Assembly (NCBI RefSeq): GCF_003934285.1
Contig: NZ_RQWJ01000007.1
Span: forward strand, 1 to 42,120
Length of the DNA: 42,120 bases
Direction: 5' to 3'
From: Brevundimonas fluminis
GTDB lineage: Bacteria; Pseudomonadota; Alphaproteobacteria; Caulobacterales; Caulobacteraceae
Below are positions 8,726 through 16,392 of the stretch, in pieces. Made by a program: the position numbers and the translations under genes. Position 1 is the stretch's first letter; each line of letters opens with the position of its first letter. The notes below the pieces were generated by a model. The model did not search any database and was not told the DNA's origin. It was given only the letters and a program-made list of their open reading frames with translations.

Positions 8726-9876
8726 CGGATGATCGACCTCTGCAGACCCAGCGCCCGCATCGCCCGGGTGCCCAGGTCGATCAGGCCCATGGCGTTGGCG
8801 AAGTCGCGGTAGCTGCGGTTCGGACCATCCCGGTAGACTTCGAGCTCGGCCACGGTGATCCCCAGCTTGTTGGCGATGTATTCCATGTCCTGGGCCATCT
8901 CGTCGCGCGGATAGGCCGGCTGCTGGATCTTGTGCAGGGCATCCTCGCGGCTGAGCTGCCCGGTGAGGATCAGGCTGGAAAAGTGGGCGCGGCGCTTGTC
9001 GAAGCCGAACTTGGTCGGCAGCCAGTATCCCTCATAGAAGCGGGTGAACCGCGACTCGTGATGCTTGTGGGCGTACTTCTGCCAGCCGAAGCGCTCGACC
9101 AGCTCGTCCATCGCCTCTTCCTTGATGTAGGGCACATGGTTCAGCGGCTTCACGACCTGAATGCCCTTCACATAGCGGTAGTATAGCTTGAAGGTGAAGA
9201 TGTCGGACGTCGGGTAGCTCTTGAGCGGGATCGTGCCGTAGCTCTTGTGAATGTCCCTCAAATTCATGAGGTCGGAAGCGTGGTAATGCCACTCCAGCGG
9301 CTCACGGACGCACTCTGTGGAGTAGTTGGCGCCGGTGAGAATGTATTTCGAGCCCGTGCGGGCCGCATAGTTGTACAGGCCCGCGAAGAAGGCGTGGTCC
9401 TGCGGGGTGTCGAGATGAGCCACGCCGGACTTGAAATAGGCCAGCTGTAGGTCGCGGATCTCCGGCCAGTTGATGACCTCGGTGAACAGGTCTAACTCGA
9501 GGCCGTCGACCAGCTTCTCGATGTTGTTGACTGCCTGCTGCGAATTCCAGCCGGCGTCAACGTGATAGAGCAGCGGTCGCAGGCCGAACTTCTCCTTGGC
9601 CAGATATACAACGTAGGAGCTGTCGACGCCGCCGGACAGGCCGATCAGGCAGTCGTGGTCCTTGCCCTTGCCGTCGGCCTTGATCTTTTCGACCATGGCC
9701 ATGATCTCGCGCTCGCCGCGCTCATCGGTGTGCCAGTTGGGCAGGATGTTCTTGTAATAGTTGTCGCAGTACTCGCACCGGCCGGACGCGTCGAAGACGA
9801 TCTTCGAGTCCGAGGTGTCCATGATGCAGTTGTTGCAGATCTGATACGGCCGATCCGCGCGGATTTGGTTCGTCAT
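8722..9876 (-). CDS. wbuX: WbuX/WbpG-type N-acetyl sugar amidotransferase
   Basis: This 384-residue PP-loop ATP pyrophosphatase activates an N-acetyl group on a sugar with ATP so that HisF/HisH-delivered ammonia yields an acetamidino group. The PP-loop SGGVDSS is at 81-87. Two CxxC pairs (Cys14/17 and Cys34/37) near the N terminus probably bind zinc. It starts at ATG 9876 and overlaps wbuY by GTGA. Relatives include P. aeruginosa WbpG and E. coli O145 WbuX. With fnlABC downstream, the likely final product is L-FucNAm; whether the nucleotide sugar or a lipid-linked sugar is the substrate is not evident. Confidence 0.92.
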   Translation of the reverse strand: MTNQIRADRPYQICNNCIMDTSDSKIVFDASGRCEYCDNYYKNILPNWHTDERGEREIMAMVEKIKADGKGKDHDCLIGLSGGVDSSYVVYLAKEKFGLRPLLYHVDAGWNSQQAVNNIEKLVDGLELDLFTEVINWPEIRDLQLAYFKSGVAHLDTPQDHAFFAGLYNYAARTGSKYILTGANYSTECVREPLEWHYHASDLMNLRDIHKSYGTIPLKSYPTSDIFTFKLYYRYVKGIQVVKPLNHVPYIKEEAMDELVERFGWQKYAHKHHESRFTRFYEGYWLPTKFGFDKRRAHFSSLILTGQLSREDALHKIQQPAYPRDEMAQDMEYIANKLGITVAELEVYRDGPNRSYRDFANAMGLIDLGTRAMRALGLQRSIIR

Positions 9877-9960
9877 GGTTGTGCGATCGTCCGTGGGCAG
9901 GGTGGGAGCAGTTAGCCGCTTGGGCCATCAAGGCCAGCGTCGTATTGCAGGTGCTAACGT

Positions 9961-10707
9961 CTATGGGACGCCGGCGACAGGTTCGAGACGGAAGCTGTCG
10001 CGGCGAATGACCTTGATCAGCATGCCTCGCAAGGGCTTGGCGATGGGCTCGGGCTTGCCGAGCCTGACTGCCGTAGCCCGCCAGCCGGCCTCGCCGAACA
10101 ACTTCAGCCACTCGTCATGCGACCGGAACCGAACCCCGACTCCGAAGGTGTTGGCTTTCAGTGCCGGAACGACGCGCGCCGCTTGGCGGCCGATGAAGGA
10201 CAGGACTGGATTGACGGTGATCTCATAGATGATCCGCCCCGAGACTGTCCCGACGAAGGACTCGTAGATGTACTCGTTGACGAAGACGGCATCCGCCTGG
10301 TCCCGCCAGGCGGCGAGCGCCTTGACCTGAAGCGCGCGGGTCTTGCTCTCGTCGGCACCGACGAGGTGGTGAAGGATCAAGTTGAAACAGGCAATACACT
10401 CGTCGCCCTTGAACTCAGGGCCCAGAGCGTCCCCGATCACCGCGTCCACACCGAGGCTCCGGGCGGCCTTGACGGAGCCGGGATCCATGTCGATCACCCG
10501 GGTGCGGTGGCCTTCGGCGTCGCTGAGTGCGCGGGCGAAGAAGCCGCAACCGCCGCCCACGTCCGCCACGACCCCGCCGGGACGCCCGGCGGGCATAAGT
10601 GCGGTGAAGTCCGCGACCTGATCAGACACAAACTCGTCGTGATAAAAGGCCTCCACCTGGTCGGCGGAAAGCCGCCGCTGGGCAACATCAGGATTGAGGT
10701 CCGTCAT
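9961..10707 (-). CDS. class I SAM-dependent methyltransferase
   Basis: This 248-residue protein has a Rossmann-type SAM-binding motif I (VVADVGGGCGFFARAL, about 47-62), an acidic motif II (RVIDMDPGS) and a downstream FNLILHHLVG segment. The C-terminal half has no obvious second domain. It lies between the glycosyltransferase at 10765 (57-base gap) and wbuX (84-base gap). Its acceptor is not shown by the sequence: it could O-methylate a repeat-unit sugar or methylate an acetamidino nitrogen, as proposed for Campylobacter PtmH. Base composition is intermediate between the AT-richer genes upstream and the GC-rich wbu genes. Confidence 0.75.
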   Translation of the reverse strand: MTDLNPDVAQRRLSADQVEAFYHDEFVSDQVADFTALMPAGRPGGVVADVGGGCGFFARALSDAEGHRTRVIDMDPGSVKAARSLGVDAVIGDALGPEFKGDECIACFNLILHHLVGADESKTRALQVKALAAWRDQADAVFVNEYIYESFVGTVSGRIIYEITVNPVLSFIGRQAARVVPALKANTFGVGVRFRSHDEWLKLFGEAGWRATAVRLGKPEPIAKPLRGMLIKVIRRDSFRLEPVAGVP

Positions 10708-10764
10708 CGATCGTTTTCCGAACTCAAGGCAGGGGCGCTGTCATACGCGACCGCCACCGAGGCG

Positions 10765-12006
10765 TCACTTGCCTTCGATCGTCCGCGCGGCCCCCAAGAC
10801 CCGATTATAGACCATAAGGAGCTTGGCGGCGTTCACAGCTGGAACAAAATTTTCCTGCGCGAGCGCCAACGCGGCACGGCCCATCCGCCTCGTTCGCTCC
10901 CGATCACGTTCAAAAGTCATTATCGCGTCCGCAATCGCCACCGGCGTCGGCGACGGTATCGCTATGGCGGCGACGCCGTGCCGAACGGTGTCCGGTCTGG
11001 GATCGGCGACCGCAACTATGCTGGGAACACCGGAAAAAGCCGCCTCAAAGACCGGACGCCCCGCCGCGTCGAAATGCGAGGGGAACGCCAAGACATCCAT
11101 CCTCTCATACACGCGCTGAATGTCGGCTGTGTGGCCGAGCAGAAGGAAGTCATCAGCGAGACCCATGCTTGCCACAAGGATTGCCAAATCGTCTCCAACG
11201 TTTTCCGCGAGCCCGAGAAGCTGAAGGACACGGTGCACCACGCCGCCCGTCGCCATTGTTCCACCACCAACCACGAGGTACTGAACGTCTCCTCCCATGT
11301 CCTTCACCAAGCGAGCGGCTTGACACAGCTCAAGTAACCCCTTGTGTTTGTGCAAGTTACCCACAAAGCCGACTACCAAGGCCGACTTGCGCAAGCGGCT
11401 TAGAGGCTTAAGATAAGCCTCATCCAACTCCGCTGAGTACTTCGGCGTGAACGAATTATGGATCACATCGACATTTAGTTCTGCAGGCAAAGTCTGGCGA
11501 ACATTCTCATCAATCGCCACGACCGCGTCCACATGTTCTTGGAGAACCCGGTGGTACCATCGGACTCGACGAGACAACTTGTCGGTTCGCTGCAATGATC
11601 TCGCGTGGATGACGAGCGGCACCTTGAATAGCCATTTCGCCAGAAGTCCAGGTATGATCTCAGTGATCTCATTGGCATGGATCACATCGATTTTAGGGAA
11701 CTTACGACGTGCAGCCAAAAGGCCAAGAACCGTGAATGGAAAATGAAACAACTCACGGAGCACGACGATCCATCGCTTGCCCCGATAATAGGATGCCCGC
11801 GTATTATCAAAGCGACTTAAGCCTCGGACAGCAACAACCCCTCGCGCCAGCTGTCCGTAAAACGCACCGATTGAACCCTTCTGTATCAGAAAATAGCGCT
11901 CGACGGACACGTCCGACATCGCCCTCATGACTTCAAAAAGACTGCGGGATGCCCCCCCAAAGGGCCCGACGCCGTCTATATATAAAACCCTAATTGGCGA
12001 TGACAT
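10765..12006 (-). CDS. GT4-family glycosyltransferase
   Basis: This 413-residue GT-B transferase starts with IRVLYIDGVGPFGGASRSL, a glycine-rich acceptor-side loop. The hinge region reads VVGFVGNLHKHKGLLEL near 210-226, and the donor site reads GRPVFEAAFSGVPSIV with the EX7E-type glutamate. The specific linkage cannot be read from sequence. It starts at ATG 12006, inside the end of wzy (17-base overlap). The gene is clearly AT-richer than the wbu/fnl genes downstream, as is common for serotype-specific transferases. Confidence 0.85.
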   Translation of the reverse strand: MSSPIRVLYIDGVGPFGGASRSLFEVMRAMSDVSVERYFLIQKGSIGAFYGQLARGVVAVRGLSRFDNTRASYYRGKRWIVVLRELFHFPFTVLGLLAARRKFPKIDVIHANEITEIIPGLLAKWLFKVPLVIHARSLQRTDKLSRRVRWYHRVLQEHVDAVVAIDENVRQTLPAELNVDVIHNSFTPKYSAELDEAYLKPLSRLRKSALVVGFVGNLHKHKGLLELCQAARLVKDMGGDVQYLVVGGGTMATGGVVHRVLQLLGLAENVGDDLAILVASMGLADDFLLLGHTADIQRVYERMDVLAFPSHFDAAGRPVFEAAFSGVPSIVAVADPRPDTVRHGVAAIAIPSPTPVAIADAIMTFERDRERTRRMGRAALALAQENFVPAVNAAKLLMVYNRVLGAARTIEGK

Positions 12007-13246
12007 GACTTGATCGCAGCTCGCGTTCGGGGAAAATCTCGTTACTTGAAGGCTGTGGTCGTGACAATGAGACCGACCCGCGCAACATCAGCATCATGAC
12101 GATGCCGAATATGGCGTCTGTCGGGTGGAACATAGTCCCCCAGTGAAGCATCGCAAGCATAAGAGTTGGGAAGGAGGCGCAAATGAACGCGTCTCTCTTC
12201 TTGGCGGCCTCGGCAAGCAACCGTACCCACCAACCGATCAGAAAGGCGCCAACAAGACCATACTTAGCGAGCAACTTGGTAGGTAACGATATATCGCCGC
12301 TTGAGCTATCGTCGAGGCCTTGGACGATATCTTCCGTCTTAAGGAGGTTAAAGTCGGTAGATCCCCAGCCCATGAGGAACGGACTTGTGAAAAACTGATT
12401 AAAATGTTGGCCCCACACATATGGGCGATACAGCTGTTGCCAGATTTCATATTCGGAGAGACCAGACTCGCCTCTCAGGAAGAGTCTCGACACCAAGGGA
12501 TTTTCCTGTATTGCAGCAAATATCGCTGCCGAGTAAGCGATCGCAATATTTACAAAAATGCCGAAAATCAAAGAATACCAAAACAAGCGACGGGGGCTTG
12601 ACTTCCCACTGAACAGAAATCTGAGAAACAAAAACGTAACAAGTCCGAGGAGAGCGGTTCTAACAAAAGAGAAAATGACAAAATATAGCGCGACTGCAAG
12701 TACGATTTTTCTGAGCCGGTGCGCTGGGCGGCGATCGGCAAGTGCGACCATCGTGACGATCAATGAAAAGAATCCAGTGTAGGCGATATTCGGGAAAAAG
12801 GACACGCGCCAAACTGATTCGCCCGCGGCGGTCGTCGTGCCGGGCAGGATTCCCCATTCATTCAGGTCAGTGAAAAGCCAGACGGCGCCTCCTGCGAGGA
12901 CCGAGAGGAGATAAATGGTGTAGAGATCGTCGATCTTCAGCCGGGCGGCGCGACTCGCAGCCCAGATCAAACCCCAGCCGAGTAAGACAGCTTGAAGGGC
13001 CGCCTGGGAATCGCCGCGCGCCATCTGCCAGCAGGCCGCCACTATTGCGAAGATTACCGCCGGCATTGCAGAATCGAGGGCTGCGGAGATCATCGCCGAC
13101 GGACGCGTTAGCGGCAACAACGCCAGAGGGAGTATGAGGAGCCAGTAGGTCAGGCCACCTTGCTCCTGGTGGTACTGACCTAGGGACATCGTGACGCCGA
13201 GCGCCAGTCCAATGTACGCCAGAAACGCCCAGCTGCGCGCTTTCAT
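11990..13246 (-). CDS. wzy: O-antigen polymerase-like integral membrane protein (Wzy candidate)
   Basis: This protein of 418 residues has about ten hydrophobic segments and a long periplasmic-type loop of about 90 residues after the eighth or so (region around GQHFNQFFTSPFLMGWGSTD). This is the layout of Wzy/WaaL proteins. Wzy would join flipped repeat units in the periplasm. ATG 13246 (MKARSWAF) is preferred because the first membrane segment follows directly; a GTG at 13312 would add 22 residues. Neither has a strong ribosome-binding site. Base composition is very low for this window: 13 kb-region line 12541-12600 is 40% GC against 72% at 26821-26880. The second Wzy_C-like protein at 35276 makes the division of labour uncertain. 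Confidence 0.78.
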   Translation of the reverse strand: MKARSWAFLAYIGLALGVTMSLGQYHQEQGGLTYWLLILPLALLPLTRPSAMISAALDSAMPAVIFAIVAACWQMARGDSQAALQAVLLGWGLIWAASRAARLKIDDLYTIYLLSVLAGGAVWLFTDLNEWGILPGTTTAAGESVWRVSFFPNIAYTGFFSLIVTMVALADRRPAHRLRKIVLAVALYFVIFSFVRTALLGLVTFLFLRFLFSGKSSPRRLFWYSLIFGIFVNIAIAYSAAIFAAIQENPLVSRLFLRGESGLSEYEIWQQLYRPYVWGQHFNQFFTSPFLMGWGSTDFNLLKTEDIVQGLDDSSSGDISLPTKLLAKYGLVGAFLIGWWVRLLAEAAKKRDAFICASFPTLMLAMLHWGTMFHPTDAIFGIVMMLMLRGSVSLSRPQPSSNEIFPERELRSSHVIAN

Positions 13247-13624
13247 CGGGAGCGAAGGTACGCCTTGGCACCCCTCAAGAGTAGCAGAAACGGATCTCAC
13301 AAGCTGCTCCACCCAATCAAAGCCCCACGCCGAACTCTACTCGCCCGGGACGGCAGGAATTCGGGTCCACAGGTTGATTCATACGATGCCGGAAACGGCG
13401 AAGAGGGGCATTGCCACTTAAACCACAGAACGCTTGGGCTGCTCGTAACCAGAGCGTCCGTCGCTGCCCAGCGGGGCTCTACGACGGGCGGATGGCCTTC
13501 GCAAGCAAGGTGGCTTCGAAAGCCCAATCCGCCTTAGATTCCGGTTTGCGCAGAACGCGCTGTCGCCTTATAGCCGTCCGGGGCCGGCAAACGCCGCCCG
13601 AACTTTTGCAGAGCGGGGAAGGCT
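13247..13624. other. divergent intergenic region between wzy operon and second amidotransferase operon
   Basis: About 380 bases separate divergent genes. Short frames occur on both strands but have no family signal. The region should hold promoters for both operons. A candidate plus-strand promoter is listed separately. I could not identify a clear minus-strand promoter, and I saw no convincing operator repeat. Confidence 0.5.
13546..13574 (+). promoter_or_regulatory. candidate sigma70-like promoter for the second amidotransferase operon
   Basis: TTGCGC at 13546-13551 and TATAGC at 13569-13574 are separated by 17 bases, about 50 bases before the GTG at 13625. The strong purine-rich site GGGGAAGG at 13615-13622 lies just before that start. 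The pairing is by eye only. Confidence 0.4.
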
Positions 13625-14926
13625 GTGACTGAGTTTAATCTCGGATCGGATCAACTTGAAGTCAAGTACGGCCTGCCGCGTGAGGTCAAGTTCTGCCGCC
13701 GGTGCGTCATCTCGAACCAGCGTCCAAACTCCGCGGTCGAGTACTCACACACCGCCGCGTCGAAAAAGTCGACCATCGCCTTCGACGAGAACGGGGTCTG
13801 CGACGCCTGCCGCGTCGCCGAGCGCAAGGCGACCACCATCGACTGGGCCGAGCGCGACGCCGAGCTGCGCGAACTGTGCGACAGGCACCGCCGCACCGAC
13901 GGCCGCTATGACTGCGTCGTGCCCGGATCGGGCGGCAAGGACAGCTTCTACGCCTCGCACATCTTGCGCACCAAATACGGCATGCACCCTCTGACCGTCA
14001 CCTGGGCGCCGCACATCTACACGCCGTGGGGTTGGCGCAATTTCCAGTCGTGGATCCACGCCGGGTTCGACAATTTCCTGTGCACCCCCAACGGCCGCAC
14101 GCACCGCCTCCTGACCCGTCTGGCGGTCGAGCGTCTGTTCCACCCCTTCCAGGCCTTCATGTTCGGCCAGAAGTCCCTGGCCCCCAAAATGGCCATCCTC
14201 CATGACATCCCGCTGGTGTTCTACGGCGAGAACGAAGCCGAGTACGGCAACCCGATCGAGGACACCCATAGCGCGCGCCGGGACTGGCAGTACTTCACCG
14301 CTCAGAACAAGGACGAAGTCTATTTGGGCGGCGCCTCGCTGAGGGAGCTGACAGAGACCTATGGCGTCGAGGAGTATGAGCTGAACCCCTACCTGCCCGC
14401 CGATCCCGACCAGATCGAGAAGAAGAAGGTCGAGGTCCACTATCTGGGCTACTATCTGAAGTGGCATCCCCAGAGCGCCTACTACTACTCGGTCGAGCAC
14501 GGCGGCTTCGAGGCGTCGCCCGAGCGCACGCCGGGCACCTACAGCAAATACAACTCGATCGACGACCGGATCGACGACTTCCACTACTATACAACGCGGG
14601 TGAAGTTCGGCATCGGCCGGGCCACCTATGACGCGTCCCAAGAAATCCGTTCCGGCGACATCACCCGCGAAGAGGGCGTCGCCTTGGTCAAGCGGTTCGA
14701 CAGCGAGTTCCCCGAGCGCTTCGCCGAGGAAATCTTCCGCTATCTGAGCGTTCCGGAGAACGAATATCCAGTCGCCCACGGCGCGTTCGAGCAGCCCATC
14801 ATGGATCGTGAGTTCTTCATGGAACTGGCCGACCGGTTCCGCTCGCCCCACCTGTGGACCAAGGTCGGAAACGAGTGGCAACTGCGCCACAACGTGTTCG
14901 ACGAAGCGCCCCAGCCGGTGGCCTGA
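13625..14926 (+). CDS. second N-acetyl sugar amidotransferase, PtmG/PseA-like PP-loop type
   Basis: This 433-residue PP-loop enzyme carries GSGGKDSF at 101-108, and CxxC pairs at Cys24/27 and Cys59/62 that probably bind zinc. The N terminus reads VKFCRRCVISNQRPN, close to the style of Campylobacter nonulosonate amidotransferases (PseA/PtmG). It is longer than WbuX here (384 aa) and differs in the PP-loop (GGKDS against GGVDS), so it is not a recent duplicate. The start is GTG 13625 with GGGGAAGG just upstream. With hisF and hisH directly downstream it forms a complete second amidation unit. The neighbouring legionaminic acid operon makes that sugar the most likely target (inference). Confidence 0.88.
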   Translation: MTEFNLGSDQLEVKYGLPREVKFCRRCVISNQRPNSAVEYSHTAASKKSTIAFDENGVCDACRVAERKATTIDWAERDAELRELCDRHRRTDGRYDCVVPGSGGKDSFYASHILRTKYGMHPLTVTWAPHIYTPWGWRNFQSWIHAGFDNFLCTPNGRTHRLLTRLAVERLFHPFQAFMFGQKSLAPKMAILHDIPLVFYGENEAEYGNPIEDTHSARRDWQYFTAQNKDEVYLGGASLRELTETYGVEEYELNPYLPADPDQIEKKKVEVHYLGYYLKWHPQSAYYYSVEHGGFEASPERTPGTYSKYNSIDDRIDDFHYYTTRVKFGIGRATYDASQEIRSGDITREEGVALVKRFDSEFPERFAEEIFRYLSVPENEYPVAHGAFEQPIMDREFFMELADRFRSPHLWTKVGNEWQLRHNVFDEAPQPVA

Positions 14927-14940
14927 CGGCGGGCCGACGC

Positions 14941-15720
14941 TTGAGAAACATCCGCCTGATCGCGCGCCTCGACATCAAGGCGCCCAACCTCATCAAGGGC
15001 GTGCGGCTGGAGGGCCTGCGCGTGATGGGCGATCCCAAGACGTTCGCCCTCCGCTACTATGAACAGGGCATCGACGAGATCATCTATATGGATATCGTCG
15101 CCAGCCTGTACGGCCGCAACAGCCTGGGCGACCTGTTGAGCCGTACGGCCTCGGACGTGTTCGTGCCGATCACGGTCGGCGGCGGCATCCGCAGCTGCGA
15201 GGATGTGCGGGCCCTGCTGCGGGCCGGGGCCGACAAGGTGGCCATCAACACCGCCGCGGTGAACCGGCCCGAGCTGATCACCGAGGTGGCGGAGCGGTTC
15301 GGGTCCCAATGCATGGTCCTGGGCGTGGAGGCCAAGCGCACCGACGCCGGCGGCTGGGAGGCCTATACCGACAACGGCCGCGAGCGGACCGGGCTGGACG
15401 TGATCGACTGGGTGCGGCGCGGGGCCGAGCTGGGCGCGGGCGAGGTGCTGCTGACCTCGGTGGACCAGGAAGGCACCCGGCGCGGGTTTGACGTCGATCT
15501 GTTGAACGCCGTGTCGGAGGTGACCGCGGTGCCGATCATCGCCAGCGGAGGCATGGGCGCGATCGAGCACATGGTGGAGGCCCTGAACGGCAGCGCGGTC
15601 GACGCGATCGCCATGGCCGACGTGCTGCACTACGACCGCCTGGATCTGGCAGAGGTGCGCCAGGCCGCCGCCGACGCCGGCTATCAAGTGCGCCGCGACG
15701 TGGGCGAGGTTTCGGCATGA
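14941..15720 (+). CDS. hisF: HisF-like subunit of the second sugar amidotransferase system
   Basis: This 259-residue HisF-family TIM barrel is read from TTG 14941, which gives MRNIRLIARLDIKAPNLIKG and lines up with canonical HisF at the expected N terminus. The open frame extends 87 bases upstream into the amidotransferase gene without homology. Asp11 is kept (RLDIK), but canonical Asp130 is Glu130 (GVEAKR). This is the reverse of the change in wbuZ. It retains DIVAS, GGGIR and ASGGMG phosphate-site motifs. It starts 14 bases after the amidotransferase stop and overlaps hisH by ATGA. It presumably passes ammonia from HisH to the amidotransferase. Confidence 0.9.
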   Translation: MRNIRLIARLDIKAPNLIKGVRLEGLRVMGDPKTFALRYYEQGIDEIIYMDIVASLYGRNSLGDLLSRTASDVFVPITVGGGIRSCEDVRALLRAGADKVAINTAAVNRPELITEVAERFGSQCMVLGVEAKRTDAGGWEAYTDNGRERTGLDVIDWVRRGAELGAGEVLLTSVDQEGTRRGFDVDLLNAVSEVTAVPIIASGGMGAIEHMVEALNGSAVDAIAMADVLHYDRLDLAEVRQAAADAGYQVRRDVGEVSA

Positions 15721-16355
15721 ACGTGCACATCGTCGACTATGGCGTCGGCAATCTTCACAGCATGGTGCGGGCGGTGGAGGCCAGCGGCGGATCGCCGGTC
15801 CTGGTCACCGACGCCGATGCGGTGCTCCAGGCCGAGAAGCTGATCCTGCCCGGTGTGGGGGCCTTCGAACCCTGCGCCCGTCAGCTCAGGGCCTCGGGCA
15901 TGTGGGACGCTGTCAAGGCCTATGCCCAGACCGGCCGCCCCTTCGTCGGCGTCTGCGTCGGCATGCAGTTGCTGTTCGACGAGAGCCTGGAGTTTGGGCG
16001 CCATGAGGGTCTGGGGCTGATCGGCGGCCAAGTGGCCCAGATCCCGTCCGAAGATGCCGCCGGTGCCCGCAAAGTGCCGCACATCGGCTGGCGGCCGCTT
16101 GCCAGGGCCGCCCAGGTGAAAGACTGGTCGGGCACCCTGCTGGAGGGCCTGACGCCGGACCGGTCGTCGGCCTATTTCGTGCACTCTTACAGCTGCGTGG
16201 CGGCCGACGATGCCGACCGCCTGTGCGACGTCGACTATCTGGGGTTCAGGGTCAGCGCCGCGGTGCGACGCGGCAATGTGTCGGGCTTCCAGTTCCATCC
16301 GGAAAAGAGCGGTCCGGTGGGCCTGACCATCATGCGCAACCTGGTCCGGGCCTGA
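15717..16355 (+). CDS. hisH: HisH-like glutaminase subunit of the second amidotransferase system
   Basis: This 212-residue class I glutamine amidotransferase has Cys80 in FVGVCVGMQ and His194/Glu196 in GFQFHPEKS, so the triad is intact. Its ATG overlaps the hisF stop by four bases (ATGA). It is the last gene of the three-gene plus-strand operon and converges on the transferase at 16380 with 24 bases between stops. Confidence 0.92.
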   Translation: MNVHIVDYGVGNLHSMVRAVEASGGSPVLVTDADAVLQAEKLILPGVGAFEPCARQLRASGMWDAVKAYAQTGRPFVGVCVGMQLLFDESLEFGRHEGLGLIGGQVAQIPSEDAAGARKVPHIGWRPLARAAQVKDWSGTLLEGLTPDRSSAYFVHSYSCVAADDADRLCDVDYLGFRVSAAVRRGNVSGFQFHPEKSGPVGLTIMRNLVRA

Positions 16356-16370
16356 CCAAGGACGGACGGT

Positions 16371-16392
16371 CGGCGGGCCTCACCGCCCGCCG
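16371..16392. terminator. GC-rich hairpin between convergent genes
   Basis: CGGCGGGC at 16371-16378 can pair with GCCCGCCG at 16385-16392 around a 6-base loop, giving an 8-bp all-GC stem. It lies at the meeting point of hisH (+) and the glycosyltransferase (-), and includes the transferase's stop. No T tract follows on either strand, so it may slow or insulate transcription but is not a textbook intrinsic terminator. Confidence 0.35.

Noticed and set aside
13297..13527. 76-codon minus-strand ORF in the divergent region
   Set aside because: Composition is proline/serine-rich without family signature, and no start signal is seen; it overlaps the probable control region.
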